Made by a program: the position numbers and the translations under genes. 37,483 nucleotides of DNA from an actinobacterium SCGC AAA278-I18 (GTDB taxonomy: Bacteria; Actinomycetota; Actinomycetes; Nanopelagicales; Nanopelagicaceae). The DNA is taken from assembly GCA_000378865.1 (NCBI GenBank), contig KB900393.1, positions 1 to 37,483 on the forward strand, written 5' to 3'. Shown here in pieces: positions 10,350 through 18,796 of the stretch. The notes under the pieces were generated by a model. The model did no database searches and was not told the DNA's origin. It saw only the letters and a program-made list of their open reading frames with translations. Positions within the stretch are counted from its first letter, which is position 1; every line of letters begins with the position of its first letter.

Positions 10350-11159
10350 ATGAGTAAACCGGTTTATCGAAAGTTTATCGAGGTAGATAAACATAAAATT
10401 TGGTCGGTTAAATGGAAGAAAAATGGAGAGCCAGTTGTCCTACTTCATGGCGGCTTAAGCCATACCGCAAAATGGGAGAAACAAATTTTGCCAGCGGTTG
10501 CTAAAACCCATGAACCATTTGCATATGATCGAACTGCCCATGGTTACACAAAGGTTCGGCCAGGTTATATGCACTTTGATTTTCAAGTTAATGAGTTAAT
10601 AAATTTTCTTAAAACTGTAGTTAAAAAGCCAGCACACATCATTGGCTGGAGTGATGGTGGCAATATTGGTTTACTTGCGGCAATCAAAAAGCCGAACTTA
10701 ATTAAATCTTTAGTGGGAATTGGCATGAACTACACCTGGGATGCTGGACTTTCATTTGATGTAAATATAGTTGAGGCAAGTGAGGAGGAGAACGCTAACT
10801 TTACGAAAATGACTGAGCAGGATCCAAAGTTACTTCTTGAGATTAAGCGAAAAGCTTTCAAAGTTTGGGAAAGTGAGCCAAAGTTAAAGTTATCTAATTT
10901 AAAGAAGATTAAATGCCCAGTATTGGTATTAGTAGGAGATGATGAACCCTTTAATAGCAAGATGACCTTTGAAATGTATGAGGCGATTCCAAATGGCCGT
11001 TTGGCTGTTATTCCTGGGGCATCACATGCGGTTGTGAATGAGAAAACTAAGTTAATGCAAGAGGTAATTAAGGATTTTTATAAAACATTAGATTTTCCGA
11101 TTACCAAGATGCCAAACCGAAGAGCTAAACGACAAGAGAAGATTTTAAGAAACTCTTAA
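10350..11159 (+). CDS. Alpha/beta hydrolase
   Basis: A 269-aa alpha/beta-fold hydrolase with no signal peptide. The oxyanion-hole motif LHGGLSH lies near residue 33. The nucleophile elbow is GWSDGGN (Ser near 100), the acid is in VLVGDDEPF, and the catalytic His is in IPGASHAVV near residue 232. The triad therefore looks complete. The substrate is unknown: the family covers esterases, haloperoxidase-like and C-C hydrolases. The basic tail (MPNRRAKRQEKIL) is unusual. Follows ndh by 2 bp, and its last 15 bp overlap the convergent GMC oxidoreductase gene. Confidence 0.9.
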   Translation: MSKPVYRKFIEVDKHKIWSVKWKKNGEPVVLLHGGLSHTAKWEKQILPAVAKTHEPFAYDRTAHGYTKVRPGYMHFDFQVNELINFLKTVVKKPAHIIGWSDGGNIGLLAAIKKPNLIKSLVGIGMNYTWDAGLSFDVNIVEASEEENANFTKMTEQDPKLLLEIKRKAFKVWESEPKLKLSNLKKIKCPVLVLVGDDEPFNSKMTFEMYEAIPNGRLAVIPGASHAVVNEKTKLMQEVIKDFYKTLDFPITKMPNRRAKRQEKILRNS

Positions 11160-12821
11160 CTCACCAACTGCCCCCACTGGCACAAATGGTTTACTTGGAA
11201 ATACTGCATCAACTTTTTTATATTGCGAGTTTTGCGCTGGTCTTGGATCTGTCTCACCTTTATTTGGCCACATTGAAAAAGCTCGCTCTGCTTGAGCTGT
11301 AATTGTTAATGATGGATTAACTCCGAGATTAGCCGTAACCGATGCACCATCTACCACATGCATAGTTGGGTAGTTATAAACCCGGTGATATGGATCAATT
11401 ACACCATTACTTATTGAATCTCCAATTACACAGCCGCCAACAAAGTGGGCGGTAAATGGGGCGTTTACTAAATCACCAATATGACCACCTGCTATACCAC
11501 CATTATTTTCAGCAATTCTTCTAGCCACCTCATTAGCAGCTGGGATATAGGTTGCATTTGGATGCAGCGCATCATTTTTTGAGGTTAAGCGATATCCAAA
11601 GATGCCACGTTTACCAGTTACAGAGATCGCTGAATCAACATTTTGCATAATCAATGCAACTACTGTGCGCTCACTCCACTTTCTAACATCCATAATCTTT
11701 ATAACCAATGATGGCTTAGTTATAACTTGGCGCAGCCATTGCTTGCGTCTATCTTTAATATTTGTGCTATCTGTCATAACTGTTTGAAGTAGGCCCATAA
11801 AGTTGCTTCCCTTGCCATACCTAACTGGCTCAACATGGGTGTGATCATCTGGAAAGAAGGATGAGGTAATGGCAGAGCCCTTACTAAAATCTGTTCCACC
11901 TTTAGGCATGATGCTGCCGGTAATTGCTTCACTATTTGTTCTAGATAGCTTTCCTAATTGATCACTGATATTAGGCAGAGTGCCATCTAATTTCATCTTA
12001 TGTAATAACTTTTGGGTGTTGTATGTGCCAGCTGCAACAACTACTTGAGCTGCGGTAAATCTACGTTTTCCACCAAACCAAGCAGAGCTCTTGCGAGCAG
12101 TGACCTTCCAACTGCCATCAGCTAATTGTTCTGTTTTCACCACAGTATGTTCTGGAAATACCTTCGCGCCAGCTTTTTCAGCAAGTCCTAAGTAATTTTT
12201 AGGCAAGGTGTTTTTTGCATTATGTCGGCAGCCGGTCATGCAAGCGCCACATTGCAGGCAGCCATCACGATCAGGACCAACTCCACCAAAGAAAGGATCC
12301 TTTGATTTAACTCCATTGCCATCACCAAAATAAACACCTAGCGGAGCTAATTTAAATGTGTGGCCAACTCCCATTTGATCTGCCACCTCTTTCATCGCTT
12401 TATCAGAAGGTGAAAAGTATGGGTTTTGCGCAACACCTAACATTCGAGATGCTTGGTCATACCAAGGAGTTAACTCACTATCCCAGTCGGTTATGTGCTT
12501 CCATTGTTTATCTTCAAAGTATGAAGCAGGTGGTTTATATAAAGTGTTTGCATAAACTAAGGAGCCGCCGCCAACACCAGCGCCCGCTAAAACTAAAACA
12601 TTAGGCAAAACATGAATTCGTTGAATTCCACGAAGTCCAAGACGGGGCAGATAAAGAAAACGATTTAATCGCCAAGAGGTCTTTGGGAAATCTTTATCAC
12701 TAAATCTTCTACCAGCCTCTAAAACTGCAACCTTGTAACTTTTTTCAGTTAATCGAAGGGCTGCGACAGATCCACCAAAACCAGAGCCAATAATTACCAC
12801 ATCAAAATCGGTGGACTTCAT
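11145..12821 (-). CDS. GMC-family oxidoreductase, cholesterol-oxidase (ChoD)-like
   Basis: A 558-aa FAD enzyme. The FAD-binding motif VVIIGSGFGGSVAALRL lies at the N-terminus. The middle has a GAGVGGGSLVYANT segment. Near residue 190 a cysteine cluster CLQCGACMTGCRHNAKNTL matches the motif in M. tuberculosis ChoD. The C-terminal GMC box contains HFVGGCVIGD, HVVDGASVTANLGVNPSLT and the conserved His/Asn region. Members are annotated as cholesterol oxidases, but the true alcohol or sterol-like substrate in a freshwater actinobacterium is unknown. It has no N-terminal signal peptide. Convergent overlap with the alpha/beta hydrolase gene. Confidence 0.88.
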   Translation of the reverse strand: MKSTDFDVVIIGSGFGGSVAALRLTEKSYKVAVLEAGRRFSDKDFPKTSWRLNRFLYLPRLGLRGIQRIHVLPNVLVLAGAGVGGGSLVYANTLYKPPASYFEDKQWKHITDWDSELTPWYDQASRMLGVAQNPYFSPSDKAMKEVADQMGVGHTFKLAPLGVYFGDGNGVKSKDPFFGGVGPDRDGCLQCGACMTGCRHNAKNTLPKNYLGLAEKAGAKVFPEHTVVKTEQLADGSWKVTARKSSAWFGGKRRFTAAQVVVAAGTYNTQKLLHKMKLDGTLPNISDQLGKLSRTNSEAITGSIMPKGGTDFSKGSAITSSFFPDDHTHVEPVRYGKGSNFMGLLQTVMTDSTNIKDRRKQWLRQVITKPSLVIKIMDVRKWSERTVVALIMQNVDSAISVTGKRGIFGYRLTSKNDALHPNATYIPAANEVARRIAENNGGIAGGHIGDLVNAPFTAHFVGGCVIGDSISNGVIDPYHRVYNYPTMHVVDGASVTANLGVNPSLTITAQAERAFSMWPNKGETDPRPAQNSQYKKVDAVFPSKPFVPVGAVGELRVS

Positions 12822-12927
12822 AATTTAATTTTATCAATCACGAATAATCATATCTTATACGCTAAATAAGTTAGAGTATTAAGCTTTGTCTCAAATAGAT
12901 TTCCAATATTTTCTTTTATATCAAACA

Positions 12928-13896
12928 TTAAAGTGGCCTGCCAATCAAAATATTTTTCAAATTTGTAATTTCTATATCTTTATAAATCTTATTTACATTG
13001 TGATTCATTATTAACGATATGGATTGCTCTAAAAATTTAGGTGATACAGCTCTTTTCGAAAGATACTCGTTATTTTCGCTATATCGGGGAATTAATAGAA
13101 ATTTTCCTTTAGAATAATTTGGGATACTTTGAGCAATTCTATCTGGGTCTTCGTCAAAATCCCACATAATCATAGGTTTTCCAAACATCCACCCTGGAAA
13201 TATTGCACCTCCTCCAGTTACAACAGCATATATACATAAATTCCATAGGTAAAAGTCTCTACGATCACTTACTAAATCACTTTGTGAAGCATAATCAAGA
13301 AACCCAGCAATTTTAGATGGAAATAGTGAGGAACTTGATCTACCAACTCTAATTACCCCGAAGTCTAAGTTGATAAGATTTTGCACCAAGTCTTTTAGCA
13401 GGTTATTATCTGTGTTTCTAAATCTTTCTTTCTCAATATAATCAGAACTGTATTTCATGTCAATATACCAACTGTCGTCTCGCGTATAAACTAATACAAT
13501 TTTGTTTTTTATCAATCCAGACTCCTTCATTTTGTCATCTAAAAATTCGTCGAATATCAATGCATTTTCTAAATTTTTTTCGAAGAATTTCATTCCAATA
13601 ATATCTTCGCAAATATGATCGAAATCATTTTGTGATACAGTTGTTTTTTTGGCAATAAAATTAAACTTACTCATTAATTTATATCGAAATAAATTTTTAG
13701 ATTCAGATATGTTTATAATTTTTGATATTTTTTGGTATATAAATGGAAATTTTTCTTTACTTGGAAAAAACCAAATTGGTTTTTGTAGACTATTACTGCA
13801 AGTAAGACATATTTCTGGGTCTTCTTTCAAAGCCAATAATGCAGCCAAGAGCATTGTGAGTCTTCCGTAGTTATCTGAAATATATCCGAATTTCAA
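12928..13896 (-). CDS. Putative glycosyltransferase (TIGR04372-like), AT-rich
   Basis: A 322-aa protein with no obvious signal peptide. The middle segment VLVYTRDDSW...ERFRNTDNN...FGVIRVGRSSS follows the TIGR04372-family pattern (an H/R-D-S motif, R-N-x-D, then VIRxG). A later TGGGAIFPGWMFGKPMIMWD resembles the sugar-nucleotide-binding C-terminal half of GT-B enzymes. These proteins usually occur in capsule or O-antigen clusters, but here the gene stands alone. Its bases are much poorer in G+C than its neighbours (13681-13740 is 15% by hand count), consistent with recent transfer. It sits 34 bp 3' of tRNA-Thr on the same strand. The family assignment is by motif only. Confidence 0.6.
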   Translation of the reverse strand: MKFGYISDNYGRLTMLLAALLALKEDPEICLTCSNSLQKPIWFFPSKEKFPFIYQKISKIINISESKNLFRYKLMSKFNFIAKKTTVSQNDFDHICEDIIGMKFFEKNLENALIFDEFLDDKMKESGLIKNKIVLVYTRDDSWYIDMKYSSDYIEKERFRNTDNNLLKDLVQNLINLDFGVIRVGRSSSSLFPSKIAGFLDYASQSDLVSDRRDFYLWNLCIYAVVTGGGAIFPGWMFGKPMIMWDFDEDPDRIAQSIPNYSKGKFLLIPRYSENNEYLSKRAVSPKFLEQSISLIMNHNVNKIYKDIEITNLKNILIGRPL

Positions 13897-13929
13897 AATT
13901 GATCCAATCTTTTATTAATTTTAACATTG

Positions 13930-14001
13930 AGCCCCCCGTCAGGATTGAACTGACGACCTGCCGCTTACAAGGCGGCTGCTCTACCACTGAGCTAGAGAGG
14001 C
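13930..14001 (-). tRNA. tRNA-Thr (anticodon TGT)
   Basis: The minus strand folds as a standard 72-nt cloverleaf. The acceptor is GCCTCTC / GGGGGGC (with G-U pairs). The D-arm is GCTCAGTGGTAGAGC. The anticodon arm is GCCGC-CTTGTAA-GCGGC, giving anticodon TGT, and the T-arm is GTCAG-TTCAATC-CTGAC. The CCA end is not encoded. It lies between ppx on the other strand and an AT-rich glycosyltransferase gene immediately downstream. Confidence 0.96.
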
Positions 14002-14015
14002 GGGTTGAGGGCGTA

Positions 14016-14024
14016 ATTATGCCA
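14016..14024 (-). promoter_or_regulatory. Putative extended -10 of tRNA-Thr
   Basis: TGGCATAAT on the minus strand (14024-14016) matches the extended -10 form TGnTATAAT at all but one position and ends 14 bases before the tRNA 5' end. I see no good -35. Inferred by eye. Confidence 0.4.
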
Positions 14025-14082
14025 TGAATAAATCATGCGAAAGCACCCAAGATTTTGTGAGTAAATCTAGTAAGTTTCCCGT

Positions 14083-15000
14083 ATGCGCCTTGGAGTATTA
14101 GATGTCGGATCAAATACCGTGCATCTGCAAGTAGTTGATACATCCCCAGGAGCTAGACCTAATCCAACCTTTAACTATAAAGAAGAGCTCCGTTTAACTC
14201 AATACTTAACTAATGACAACCTTATTTCAGATGAAGGTGTCGAAAAATTAAGAGGTTCTATTAAGCGGGCAATTGAGCAATCAATTTCGGTACAGACGCA
14301 AGAGCTTCTGCCATTTGCAACCTCTGCAATTAGAGAAGCTAATAATGGAGAACAGATTATCAATTCAATAAATAAGGACTTTCATATTGATCTCCAAGTT
14401 CTCTCCGGTGAGGAGGAAGCAAAATTAACATTCTTGGCAGCAAGGCGCTGGTTTGGTTGGTCTAGTGGTCGCCTCCTTGTAATTGATATTGGTGGTGGCT
14501 CACTAGAGATGGCTGCAGGTGTTGATGAGGCGCCTGAGGTTGCAGCATCGCTACCACTTGGGGCAGCACGACTAACTAAGGATTTTCTGCTTGGTGATCC
14601 ATATACTGATAAAAGTATTAGATCTTTACGTGATCATATAGAAAATAAGCTTGAACAGATCCTGCCATCTTTAGTTAAGTATCAAGAGACTGATCGATCT
14701 ATTGCAACCAGTAAGACCTTGCGCACATTAGCCAGGCTTTCTGGCGATTGGTTTGGTGGTAGTGGAAAAAATATAACTGCTGAAGTAATAAGAAAAATTT
14801 CAGCAAAGCTTTCGGAGATGGATGAGGCTTCCCGGGCAAAGCTGCCTGGAGTATCTGAAAATCGAGCATCTCAAATAGTTGCTGGTGCATTTGTTGCAGA
14901 GAGCGTGATGCGAAATTTAGATATTAAGGAGCTAGAGATATGCCCATGGGCATTGCGCGAAGGTGTAGTACTTAAATGGATGGACTGGATGGAAGTTTAA
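14083..15000 (+). CDS. ppx: Exopolyphosphatase / guanosine pentaphosphate phosphatase (Ppx/GppA)
   Basis: A 305-aa member of the ASKHA-fold Ppx/GppA family. It has the phosphate-1 motif LDVGSNTVHLQVVD at residues 6-19, an SGEEEAKLTF segment near 108, and the phosphate-2 motif VIDIGGGSLEMAAG near 133. It lacks the long C-terminal HD-type domain of E. coli Ppx, as do other actinobacterial homologues. Likely roles are hydrolysis of polyphosphate ends and/or pppGpp to ppGpp. It is convergent with the Nudix-Ppk operon (4-bp overlap), so polyphosphate synthesis and breakdown genes sit side by side. The enzyme is probably cytosolic. Confidence 0.9.
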   Translation: MRLGVLDVGSNTVHLQVVDTSPGARPNPTFNYKEELRLTQYLTNDNLISDEGVEKLRGSIKRAIEQSISVQTQELLPFATSAIREANNGEQIINSINKDFHIDLQVLSGEEEAKLTFLAARRWFGWSSGRLLVIDIGGGSLEMAAGVDEAPEVAASLPLGAARLTKDFLLGDPYTDKSIRSLRDHIENKLEQILPSLVKYQETDRSIATSKTLRTLARLSGDWFGGSGKNITAEVIRKISAKLSEMDEASRAKLPGVSENRASQIVAGAFVAESVMRNLDIKELEICPWALREGVVLKWMDWMEV

Positions 15001-15884
15001 ATACTAGGTGCATCAATCCTGTCAATTTGAATAATTTCTTTACCTATTCGGTGGATAATCCAGCCATCAGCGGGAGATAGCTTCTCTTCGTCAGCGTCGA
15101 TCTCTGACTTCTTTGTTAATTTATTTAACATCTTAGGCAAGATTGGATTATGACTACAGATCAAAGCTCTAACATCCTTAGTTAATAAATTTTTTGCATA
15201 ATCAAAGGCTTTCTCTTTATCTTTCTTGTATGTACTTTCGCTTAATTTGCCAGTAACTTCAAGTTTAATATCTAAACCCTTGGCAATTGGATTAACTGTG
15301 TCATAACAACGAACTGCATCTGAGCTATGAATTTGGTCAATATTAAAAACCTGATAAGTAGAGAGCAGCCGCATAGCTTGATTTTGACCACTAGAACTTA
15401 GTGGCCGATCATCATCTTCACCTTGCCATTCATCTCTAGTAATTGCCTTCGCATGTCTAAGTAAAATGAAAGGCTTAGAATTAAATTTGACCTTAACAAA
15501 CTTATCAAATATCTCTTTATCAGTCTCATTTGTTAAAACTTCAATTACGTTTGTAATTGGGATCCATTTTAATTGATCAACCTCTGTATTGGTGCGAAAT
15601 GGTTTTTCAGCAATAACTTTTGCACTCCAATAGGTGACTTTTTTTAATCCATCTGGCGTAAAATATTCGACCTGGCCTAAGAGCGGCCCAAATTCAGTTT
15701 GTAGATTTGTTTCTTCTAATACCTCTCGATAAGCACATGCGATTAATGATTCACCAACCTCTATTTTGCCTTTGGGAAAGCTCCAATCATCATATTTTGG
15801 CCGGTGAATAATTGCTACTTCAGTAAAGTGGTCCTTATGTTTTCGCCAAACTACCGCACCGGCAGCTGAAATTGCCTCACTCAT
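14997..15884 (-). CDS. MutT1-like Nudix hydrolase fused to a SixA-type histidine phosphatase
   Basis: A 295-aa two-domain protein. Residues 1-135 form a Nudix domain, with the Nudix box GKIEVGESLIACAYREVLEE (GX5EX7REUXEE pattern) near residue 39. Residues about 138-295 form a histidine phosphatase domain with LLRHAKA (phosphoryl-accepting His) and a later CSHNPIL in which the second His is conserved. This matches mycobacterial MutT1, which cleans 8-oxo-(d)GTP and can act on diadenosine polyphosphates. It starts 4 bp inside the end of ppk (ATGA-type overlap), as in other actinobacteria. Cytosolic. Confidence 0.9.
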   Translation of the reverse strand: MSEAISAAGAVVWRKHKDHFTEVAIIHRPKYDDWSFPKGKIEVGESLIACAYREVLEETNLQTEFGPLLGQVEYFTPDGLKKVTYWSAKVIAEKPFRTNTEVDQLKWIPITNVIEVLTNETDKEIFDKFVKVKFNSKPFILLRHAKAITRDEWQGEDDDRPLSSSGQNQAMRLLSTYQVFNIDQIHSSDAVRCYDTVNPIAKGLDIKLEVTGKLSESTYKKDKEKAFDYAKNLLTKDVRALICSHNPILPKMLNKLTKKSEIDADEEKLSPADGWIIHRIGKEIIQIDRIDAPSI

Positions 15885-17965
15885 ACTTTTACTTGATAAG
15901 AGTCAATCATCACTGCTTGCAAATCATTCATAGCAGAACCATCTGGATTTTGAGCAACTCTCATCCAATTTCCATCAGATAGTAAATGCCACCCAGAGGT
16001 TGTTGAAGCTAGGTATAAATCAAATACTTTAATTAAGTTTTTCTTATGTTCATCTCTTGAAATTCGAACAAGTGATTCAACTCTTCGATTTAAATTACGA
16101 TCCATAAGATCTGCACTACCAATATAAATTTCATCATCTCCGCCATTTGCAAAGTGAAATATTCTTGAATGCTCAAGGAAACGACCTAAAACGGAGCGAA
16201 CTCTGATATTTTCAGATACTCCAGGTATGCCTGGCCGCAATGCACAAATACCACGCACAACTAGATCAACGTCAACTCCTGCCATAGAAGCAAGATAGAG
16301 AGCTTCGACAAACTCCTCGTCTAATAATGAGTTTAATTTGATTCTTATGAATGCATGTTTGCCAGCTTTTTTATTTTCAATTTCACGATGAATTCTCTCT
16401 AATAAACCACTTCGAATTGTTCGTGGTGCAACTAGTAGGCGGTTATAAGAAGATTGAGGAGCAAAGCCAGATAGTTGATTAAATAACTTATTTAAATCCT
16501 CACCTAGTTCATCATCAGCGCTAAGCACGCCAAGATCCTCATACATTCTGGCGGTCTTTGGGTTGTAATTACCGGTGCCTACATGGCTGTATCTGCGAAG
16601 TAAACTACCTTCTTCTCTAACAACGAGTGAGAGTTTGGCATGTGTTTTAAAGCCAACTAAGCCATAAACCACATGAACACCAGCATCCTCTAATTTTCTA
16701 GCCCACCTAACATTTGCCTGCTCATCAAATCTTGCCCTAATTTCAATGACTGCTAAAACTTGCTTACCAGCCTCTGCTGCCTCAATTAAGGCGCTAACAA
16801 TTGGTGAATCTCCAGATGTTCTATATAGCGTCTGCTTTATTGCCAATACATTTGAATCAGTAGCAGCGGCCTCTAGAAATCTAACAACTGATGAGTTAAA
16901 CGAGTCGTATGGGTGATGCAACAGAATTTCATTCCGCCTGATCGCAGCAAAGAACTCATCATTTGAGTCTGGGTCAACCTCACGTAGTTCAACTGCTACC
17001 TGATTTCTAAAGGGTGCATACTTCAACTCAGGTCGATCAAGATCTGCAATTCGATTTAAGCCAGATAAATCAAGTGGCTCTTTATAACGAGAGATATCCT
17101 GTTCTCTAATACTTAGTTCAACTTTTAATCGTTTTAATAAATCAGATTGAATATCACTTGCCACCTCAAGCCGCACTGGTGGCCCAAATTTTCGGCGAAG
17201 CAACTCTTGCTCCATTGATTCAAGTAGATTCTCAGACTCTTCCTCTTCTAACTCTAAATCTGCATTACGGGTTAATCTAAAGGTGTAATAATCCTCAATC
17301 TCCATGCCAGGAAATAATTGATGCAAGTTGGCAATAATCACCTGCTCTAAGGCAATAAACCTTGAGCCAGATGACTCTGATGTTTCAATAAATCTGGGAA
17401 GGGAAGCAGGAACTTTTACCCTCGCGAATAACTCCTCTTTTGTATCTGGTTTTTTTACTAAGACCGCTAAATTAAGTGACAAGCCAGAGATATATGGAAA
17501 TGGATGAGATGGATCAACTGCAAGAGGTGTTAATACTGGAAAAATTCGATTAGTAAAGATGTTATTTGCATAACTCTTCTCTTCATTGCTTAGCTGCTCC
17601 CACGAGGTTAACTCGATACCGTTTTTTACTAAGGCAGGTAAAACATCTTCATGAAAACACTTACTTTGCCTTGCAATTAACTCTTCAGTTTTTTTAGAGA
17701 TCTCACTCAATAAATCAACTGGTGAGAAGCCTGCGGTATTTTTGCTAGTAACTCCAGTTTCAATCTTACGCTTTACCGATGCAACTCTGATCATAAAAAA
17801 ATCATCAAGGTTTGCAGAAAAAATAGCTAGAAATCGACAACGCTCCAGTACTGGAATACTTTTATCTTCGGCTAACTCTAATACTCGTTGGTTAAAGGCA
17901 AGCCAACTCAACTCCCGATCAATTAATCGTTGCTGGGGATTTGATGAAACTAAGTTTTCACTCAC
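15881..17965 (-). CDS. ppk: Polyphosphate kinase 1
   Basis: Ppk1 makes inorganic polyphosphate from ATP and can run in reverse. The 694-aa protein is full length. The N-domain starts RELSWLAFNQRVLELAED. His442 in FKTHAKLSLV aligns with the autophosphorylated His435 of E. coli, and His461 in YSHVGTGNYNP lies 19 residues later, as His454 does in E. coli. The C-domain has FIRIKLNSLLDEE, DLVVRGICALRPG, and SADLMDRNLNRRVE. It leads an operon with the MutT1-like gene. No Pho-box-like site was evident in the short (about 50 bp) upstream gap to the SGNH gene. Confidence 0.97.
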   Translation of the reverse strand: MSENLVSSNPQQRLIDRELSWLAFNQRVLELAEDKSIPVLERCRFLAIFSANLDDFFMIRVASVKRKIETGVTSKNTAGFSPVDLLSEISKKTEELIARQSKCFHEDVLPALVKNGIELTSWEQLSNEEKSYANNIFTNRIFPVLTPLAVDPSHPFPYISGLSLNLAVLVKKPDTKEELFARVKVPASLPRFIETSESSGSRFIALEQVIIANLHQLFPGMEIEDYYTFRLTRNADLELEEEESENLLESMEQELLRRKFGPPVRLEVASDIQSDLLKRLKVELSIREQDISRYKEPLDLSGLNRIADLDRPELKYAPFRNQVAVELREVDPDSNDEFFAAIRRNEILLHHPYDSFNSSVVRFLEAAATDSNVLAIKQTLYRTSGDSPIVSALIEAAEAGKQVLAVIEIRARFDEQANVRWARKLEDAGVHVVYGLVGFKTHAKLSLVVREEGSLLRRYSHVGTGNYNPKTARMYEDLGVLSADDELGEDLNKLFNQLSGFAPQSSYNRLLVAPRTIRSGLLERIHREIENKKAGKHAFIRIKLNSLLDEEFVEALYLASMAGVDVDLVVRGICALRPGIPGVSENIRVRSVLGRFLEHSRIFHFANGGDDEIYIGSADLMDRNLNRRVESLVRISRDEHKKNLIKVFDLYLASTTSGWHLLSDGNWMRVAQNPDGSAMNDLQAVMIDSYQVKV

Positions 17966-18015
17966 GGTCTTATTTTCCTTTATTTAGGTTAATAGGTGGT
18001 AATCGGAGGGCTAAC

Positions 18016-18795
18016 TCAGCGCGACGGCCACCTGATTGGCTCAAAATGTTTAGCACTTCTGCCATCACCGGATGAGGTACCACGCAATCTTCGCCAAATC
18101 CAAGGTAATATAAAAATTAATATCCAGGCGCTAGTGGTTGCAAAGCTTACTAATTTACTCTTCTGTTCAACTTTTGGTAGCGGTATTTGCCAATTAGAGT
18201 CATATGGAAAATCAAGCCCGGCAAGTACAGCATTAGCTAATCTCTTGTGACCCTCTGAATTCATATGAAGCCGGTCAAATGCTAAAAATCTTCTATCACT
18301 TAAAAACTCTTTGCCTTTGGCATCAAATAAAATTACTGGATACTTGGCAGCAACAGCTCTCACATTTGCATTAAAATTACCAAACCGATAGTGCCAGAGC
18401 TCAGCAGTTCTGCCTTTACCATCCACCTTATCAATTACAGTAAAAATAATTACAGTTGCACCAGCATCTACTAACTCTTTAATTCCTCGCTCAAACTGTG
18501 GTAGTGATAGCTCAGGTTTATAATTAGGCCGTAGTACATCATTAGCACCAGCATGAAATGAGACTAAGGTTTGTTTTCCTTCAATGTATTTAAGTGCAAT
18601 TGGAATCTGATCCTCCACAACTTGCTTTAAAAGTTTTCCTCTAATTGCTAAATTCATATAGGTAAAATCAGGATTAGATTTAGCTAACACATCTGCTACT
18701 CGATCTGCCCAACCTCGATATTTTCCATTCATCATCTCATCAGACATACCTTCAGTCATAGAGTCACCGAGTGCAATAAATCGGGTGTATTGCAT
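18016..18795 (-). CDS. SGNH/GDSL-family hydrolase with C-terminal membrane segment
   Basis: A 259-aa lipase/esterase-type protein. It has block I ALGDSMTEG with Ser12, a block III HAGANDVLR near residue 82, and the catalytic Asp-His pair in DRLHMNSEGH near residue 173. There is no N-terminal signal peptide; a hydrophobic segment (TTSAWILIFILPWIW, about 220-235) near the C-terminus followed by RRLR suggests tail anchoring with the catalytic domain in the cytosol. An in-frame ATG at 18855 would lie inside rlmB. I prefer the ATG at 18795, one base after the rlmB stop, because GDS then sits at the usual distance. Substrate unknown. Confidence 0.88.
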   Translation of the reverse strand: MQYTRFIALGDSMTEGMSDEMMNGKYRGWADRVADVLAKSNPDFTYMNLAIRGKLLKQVVEDQIPIALKYIEGKQTLVSFHAGANDVLRPNYKPELSLPQFERGIKELVDAGATVIIFTVIDKVDGKGRTAELWHYRFGNFNANVRAVAAKYPVILFDAKGKEFLSDRRFLAFDRLHMNSEGHKRLANAVLAGLDFPYDSNWQIPLPKVEQKSKLVSFATTSAWILIFILPWIWRRLRGTSSGDGRSAKHFEPIRWPSR

Positions 18796-18796
18796 T

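Noticed and set aside
12928-13896. The AT-rich gene next to tRNA-Thr as part of a prophage or integrative element
   Set aside because: No integrase, phage gene or repeat of the tRNA 3' end was found in the window; the gene product looks like a glycosyltransferase.
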